This document shows, in pieces, positions 60,908-64,000 of a stretch of 64,000 nt of DNA. The stretch's first letter is position 1. Every line of letters begins with the position of its first letter. The notes under the pieces are model-generated. The model saw only the letters and a program-made list of their open reading frames with translations, was not told the origin of the DNA and searched no databases. This DNA is from Vitis vinifera. Lineage: Eukaryota; Streptophyta; Magnoliopsida; Vitales; Vitaceae. Where the stretch lies: positions 25,236,001-25,300,000 of the forward strand of contig NC_081823.1 in assembly GCF_030704535.1 (NCBI RefSeq), in the 5' to 3' direction. Made by a program: the position numbers and the translations under genes.

Positions 60908-62647
60908 GTATGCTCATAGAACTAGAAAAAGCAACACTTCTATGTATACATGTGCATTTCTGTTCCAATAATACTACAATTATACATAGTTTTTAGTGGT
61001 GAATTCTGTACATATATGTGTGTGGTGAATGATTCAGAATCTTTATGGGCCTGACTGGGACTCCTTGGACAAGAAAAACCTAGAAGAGATGTCAGTTTTT
61101 CTTACCTTGTCCTGATGGAAAATATGAACAAAAATTATACATGTTGATGTAAGGTTTGAAACTTTTCTTCCATATATGAGTGCTTTCTTCGTCTGATGGC
61201 ATACTTCCTATTCTTGTAGAATCTTCCAAGCTGTCGGAACCTGGGATGGGATAGGAGGCCACCTCTCCTAGTCTTCTTGGCTGGGAATCCTGCTTGGAAG
61301 AAGAAAAGTCAATTTTTCTTACTTAGTCCTGATAGAAAATATTAACAAAAATTATACATATTGATGTAGGGTTTGGAACTCTTCTTCCATAGATATACAA
61401 TATGAGTGGGATGACAATTAGCAACTTTAGAGAATTCAGCTGCTTTGAATGATTTCAATTACGGCCATTATGCGATTGTTAGGTGATTAAAAAAAAAAAA
61501 AAATCATTTTTAAGGTCTTGGCCATCATGTGATTGATGTGGGATTGCTTTCAAGGCTTTGGCCTTTTTGTGATTAAGCGATATCCTTTATAAGAGGTCAA
61601 ATTTTATAGGCGATGGTTGTTGCTAGGGTCATCTCTTAGATGGGATCAACCCTTGTGTACGGAGTGATGATAGATGATAGTAGTGGTATAATTATATTTA
61701 TTGTATTGCATTGTGATGGGTTCCATAATGATGTCGTGACCAAATAGTTTATGGAGGTGGGGCACCACCCTTCTAGCCTTGTCATATGGTAAGAGATTTC
61801 TATGTCCCACAATTTTTTAGAACGTCTTACGAAAGTTACTTAGAAATGCGTTAAATTTGTACTTAAAAATTATCATATTTTATTTTTAAATAAAATCTTT
61901 AAAAATTTGTCAAACAATCTTTTAAGTTAAAAAATCATCTCATGTTCTCCAAACGAACCCTCTATTTTAGAAAATCATATTTTCATTTGTTTTCCATGAT
62001 CATTACACTCTCTACATTAGAAACTTGAGATAGAAAATTAAGGAAAATATCACACATCGAAAAAAAATAAAAATCAAATTCTCATACACATTCCATCTCT
62101 ACAATTTCCATTAGAGACATGATACTAACGGTCTAGTCTTCACTGGTTTTTGGGGCCTCCTCTTCCATGTTCCATTGTAGTCTCCATTTGCATTGATGGA
62201 AAATTCAGTAGTCTTTGCTTGAGGTTGATGATGACTGGAGTACTTCTTCAATCCCCATCTGCAATGGAGATACTGGGAAAGCTTCACTTTGATTCTTATC
62301 AACATGGTTTTGCACCATGGGCGGTGTAATGAAGCTCGATCATGTCAACATGGTAGGAAGCTTTGCTATGGTAAATTACTGATCCAATTTGATCCAAATG
62401 CTATAAAAACCAGTTTCTTTTTTGTATAGAAGCATGATGAGATTCTTGAGAAGGAAGTGGCCATTCAACTCAAAGGTATATATAAAGAGATTGAGAGAGA
62501 AAATAATCTTCATTATAGTAGGAAAGAAGTGATATATATGGTATTAGATTGGCTATTTTTTATGGGGGAAAAAATGGTGAGCTATGTTCATAATGTCAAG
62601 TAGAGTTGATCTTAATAGGCTATTATTTAAGTAGTTAATCTTCAAAT
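60804..62647. other. 3' flank of the potassium transporter and intergenic DNA
   Basis: The 3' UTR probably extends to about 61000 (AATAAT near 60968). A direct repeat of about 100 bp occurs at 61090-61190 and 61307-61408 (TCCTGAT.GAAAATAT and ACAAAAATTATACAT shared). A 64-codon open frame on the minus strand at 62111-62305 has a TATATA at 62474-62482, but its protein is not recognised. Confidence 0.5.
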
Positions 62648-62883
62648 TGATAAATGGTAGTTTTTTTATTCATTCTTTCATTCGTTCATGTACAGAATAT
62701 ATATAGAGGGTAATCACCCTTCTAAGAATGGGAAAGAATGATACAAGGAAAGAATGATATAAGGAAAGAACAACTAATATCCTAATATCTCAACTTTCCT
62801 AATATTTAAACATTCCTAATATCTCAACACTGAATGATATGAGGAAAGAATGATATAAGGAAAGCATTCATAATATCTCAACA
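62648..62883 (-). repeat. 3' LTR of a Copia fragment
   Basis: Right border TATCTCAACA at 62883 is followed by a purine tract on the minus strand (62884-62895) and then the RNase H stop. The left border TGATAAATGG at 62648 is a guess from TG...CA. Confidence 0.6.
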
Positions 62884-63243
62884 CTCTCGCTCAAGTTGGT
62901 GCATAGATGTCACACATGCCCAACTTGTCTAAAAATTTTGAGAACACTTGACTTGAGACAGCTTTGGTGAGGATATCGGCCAATTGATCTTTTGATCGAA
63001 TCTTAGGCAATTCCACAATCTTATCATCCAACTTTTCCTTAATGAAGAATCTATCCACCTCGACATGCTTTGTACGATCATGTTGTACTGGATTATGAGC
63101 AATGTCACATGCGGCTTTATTGTCACAAAACAATCGGATTGGTTGCCTAGATAGGTAACCTAAATCCTGTAAGAGGAGTTTTAGCCATAATGCCTCACAA
63201 AGTCCTAGAGTCATACCTCTAAACTCCGCTTCTGCACTTGAAC
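62884..63243 (-). pseudogene. Copia RNase H C-terminal fragment
   Basis: Minus-strand frame with SSAEAEFRG, ALWLKLLLQDLG, FCDNKAACDIAHNPVQHDRT, KHVEVDRFFIKEKL and DILTKAVSS, the typical end of a Copia polyprotein; stop at 62891. The upstream part is missing: homology stops near 63243, where unrelated sequence begins. Confidence 0.85.
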
Positions 63244-64000
63244 GAGTGATTCGTGCCCACTTGGTGTATCAGCTGATTCATGTCCAGCTGATGCTCCTTG
63301 ATTGAGGGAGTAATCAACAAAATTTATAACCTATTACACCATGACTAGGGTAGCAAAGATAAAGCTACTATAGCATAGTGGCTCTAGGATCGTTCACTGG
63401 GAAGGGTTTTCAATTCATAAATGATACCAATTCAAAGATGAATTGGTGCCCTTTCATTTCAAGGTTAGCTTAAGAAATAAAACATAAACTTTGATTGAAA
63501 AAGGTTTAGGTTTAAGCTAACGGCAAAGGAAGTAATGGAAATTACTTATGAAGAAAAACATTCCTTGGAGGTTTAGGTTCACAAGGGAGGTTCCTCATGC
63601 AAAAACAGAGCTCCGGTCACTTGGTTCATTTCCTCGCATTAGAGAATTAACATATAGTCAATTCTCTAACCGTTGTTGTACAAATGCTTCCCTTTAATGG
63701 GTTCAAACACTAAATCACTCTCACTGATGCACCTTGCAATGACTCATACCTCTCACCTAACATTTACCATTCAAGGTGATCTTTAACCTTGGATTACCCA
63801 TCAAAAGCTTGCAAGAGATAACTAATGGATGTCTCCTTGGAGTCCAAAAGCTTAGCAAGTGTTGGCTATTCTAGAAAATCCTACCTTCAAACCACCTCCC
63901 AAAGGCTCGCAAGAGATAAACTAGTGCATCTCAATGGATGGAGATCACTTGCCTTATCAAGTGTTGGCCCAGGTGATTTAAAGGCGTTTTAAGCTAACTA
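63244..64000. other. Unresolved sequence, repeat-like, no gene
   Basis: It interrupts the Copia fragment. CTTGCAAGAGATAACTAATG and CTCGCAAGAGATAAACTAGT near 63809 and 63906 form an internal repeat with about 97-bp spacing. Probably non-coding transposon DNA running off the right edge. Confidence 0.4.

Overview
The window looks like nuclear DNA of a woody eudicot, most probably grapevine (Vitis). This is inferred from AT-rich intergenic DNA full of LTR elements, GT-AG introns, and RPS5-type resistance genes whose style I recognise from Vitis; no database was searched. There are four confidently functional genes: two CC-NB-LRR resistance genes (minus strand, 1713-4391 and 19567-22281), one acetylornithine aminotransferase (minus strand, exons between 24264 and 29219) and one KT/HAK/KUP potassium transporter (plus strand, 10 exons, 55324-60803). 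A probable single-exon invertase/pectin methylesterase inhibitor lies at 37582-38118 (minus).

Left part (1-27.1 kb): a tandem segmental duplication. Unit 1 (about 1074-18926) and unit 2 (about 18927-27057) each hold a CC-NB-LRR gene followed by the 3' two thirds of the aminotransferase. The junction can be read to within three bases because the sequences left of unit 1, at the junction and right of unit 2 share only AGC. Exon 1 of the aminotransferase lies outside the unit, so only the right-hand copy is a whole gene. The left copy has no exon 1, a 327-bp deletion, a frameshift and an altered splice donor. Unit 1 was later enlarged by two transposon insertions, both checked against the empty site in unit 2: a 5.0-kb element (6881-11885, TSD GTTGT) carrying decayed RCC1-family and cytoplasmic-kinase fragments, and a 3.16-kb hAT element (15246-18404, TSD GTCGGGAG) with one nonsense codon in its transposase, GC-rich ends, two palindromes and tRNA-like Pol III boxes. 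A fragment of a third resistance gene runs off the left edge.

Middle part (27-55 kb): the aminotransferase leader, AT-rich intergenic DNA, an unrecognised GC-rich exon-like segment split by a 1.3-kb solo LTR (34154-35452) and bracketed by inverted termini, the inhibitor gene, MITE-like repeats, a fairly young but defective Copia element on the minus strand (40645-45242, both LTRs), an older left-truncated Copia on the plus strand (46484-50255) and about 5 kb with no gene that I can support.

Right part (55-64 kb): the potassium transporter, whose 1.9-kb first intron is built of diverged repeats resembling those in the aminotransferase leader intron, then intergenic DNA and a Copia 3' end (62648-63243) broken by another repeat. 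The clearest biology is an NLR/aminotransferase tandem duplication being taken apart by transposons and microhomology deletions. The most unusual item is the gene-fragment-carrying element in it.
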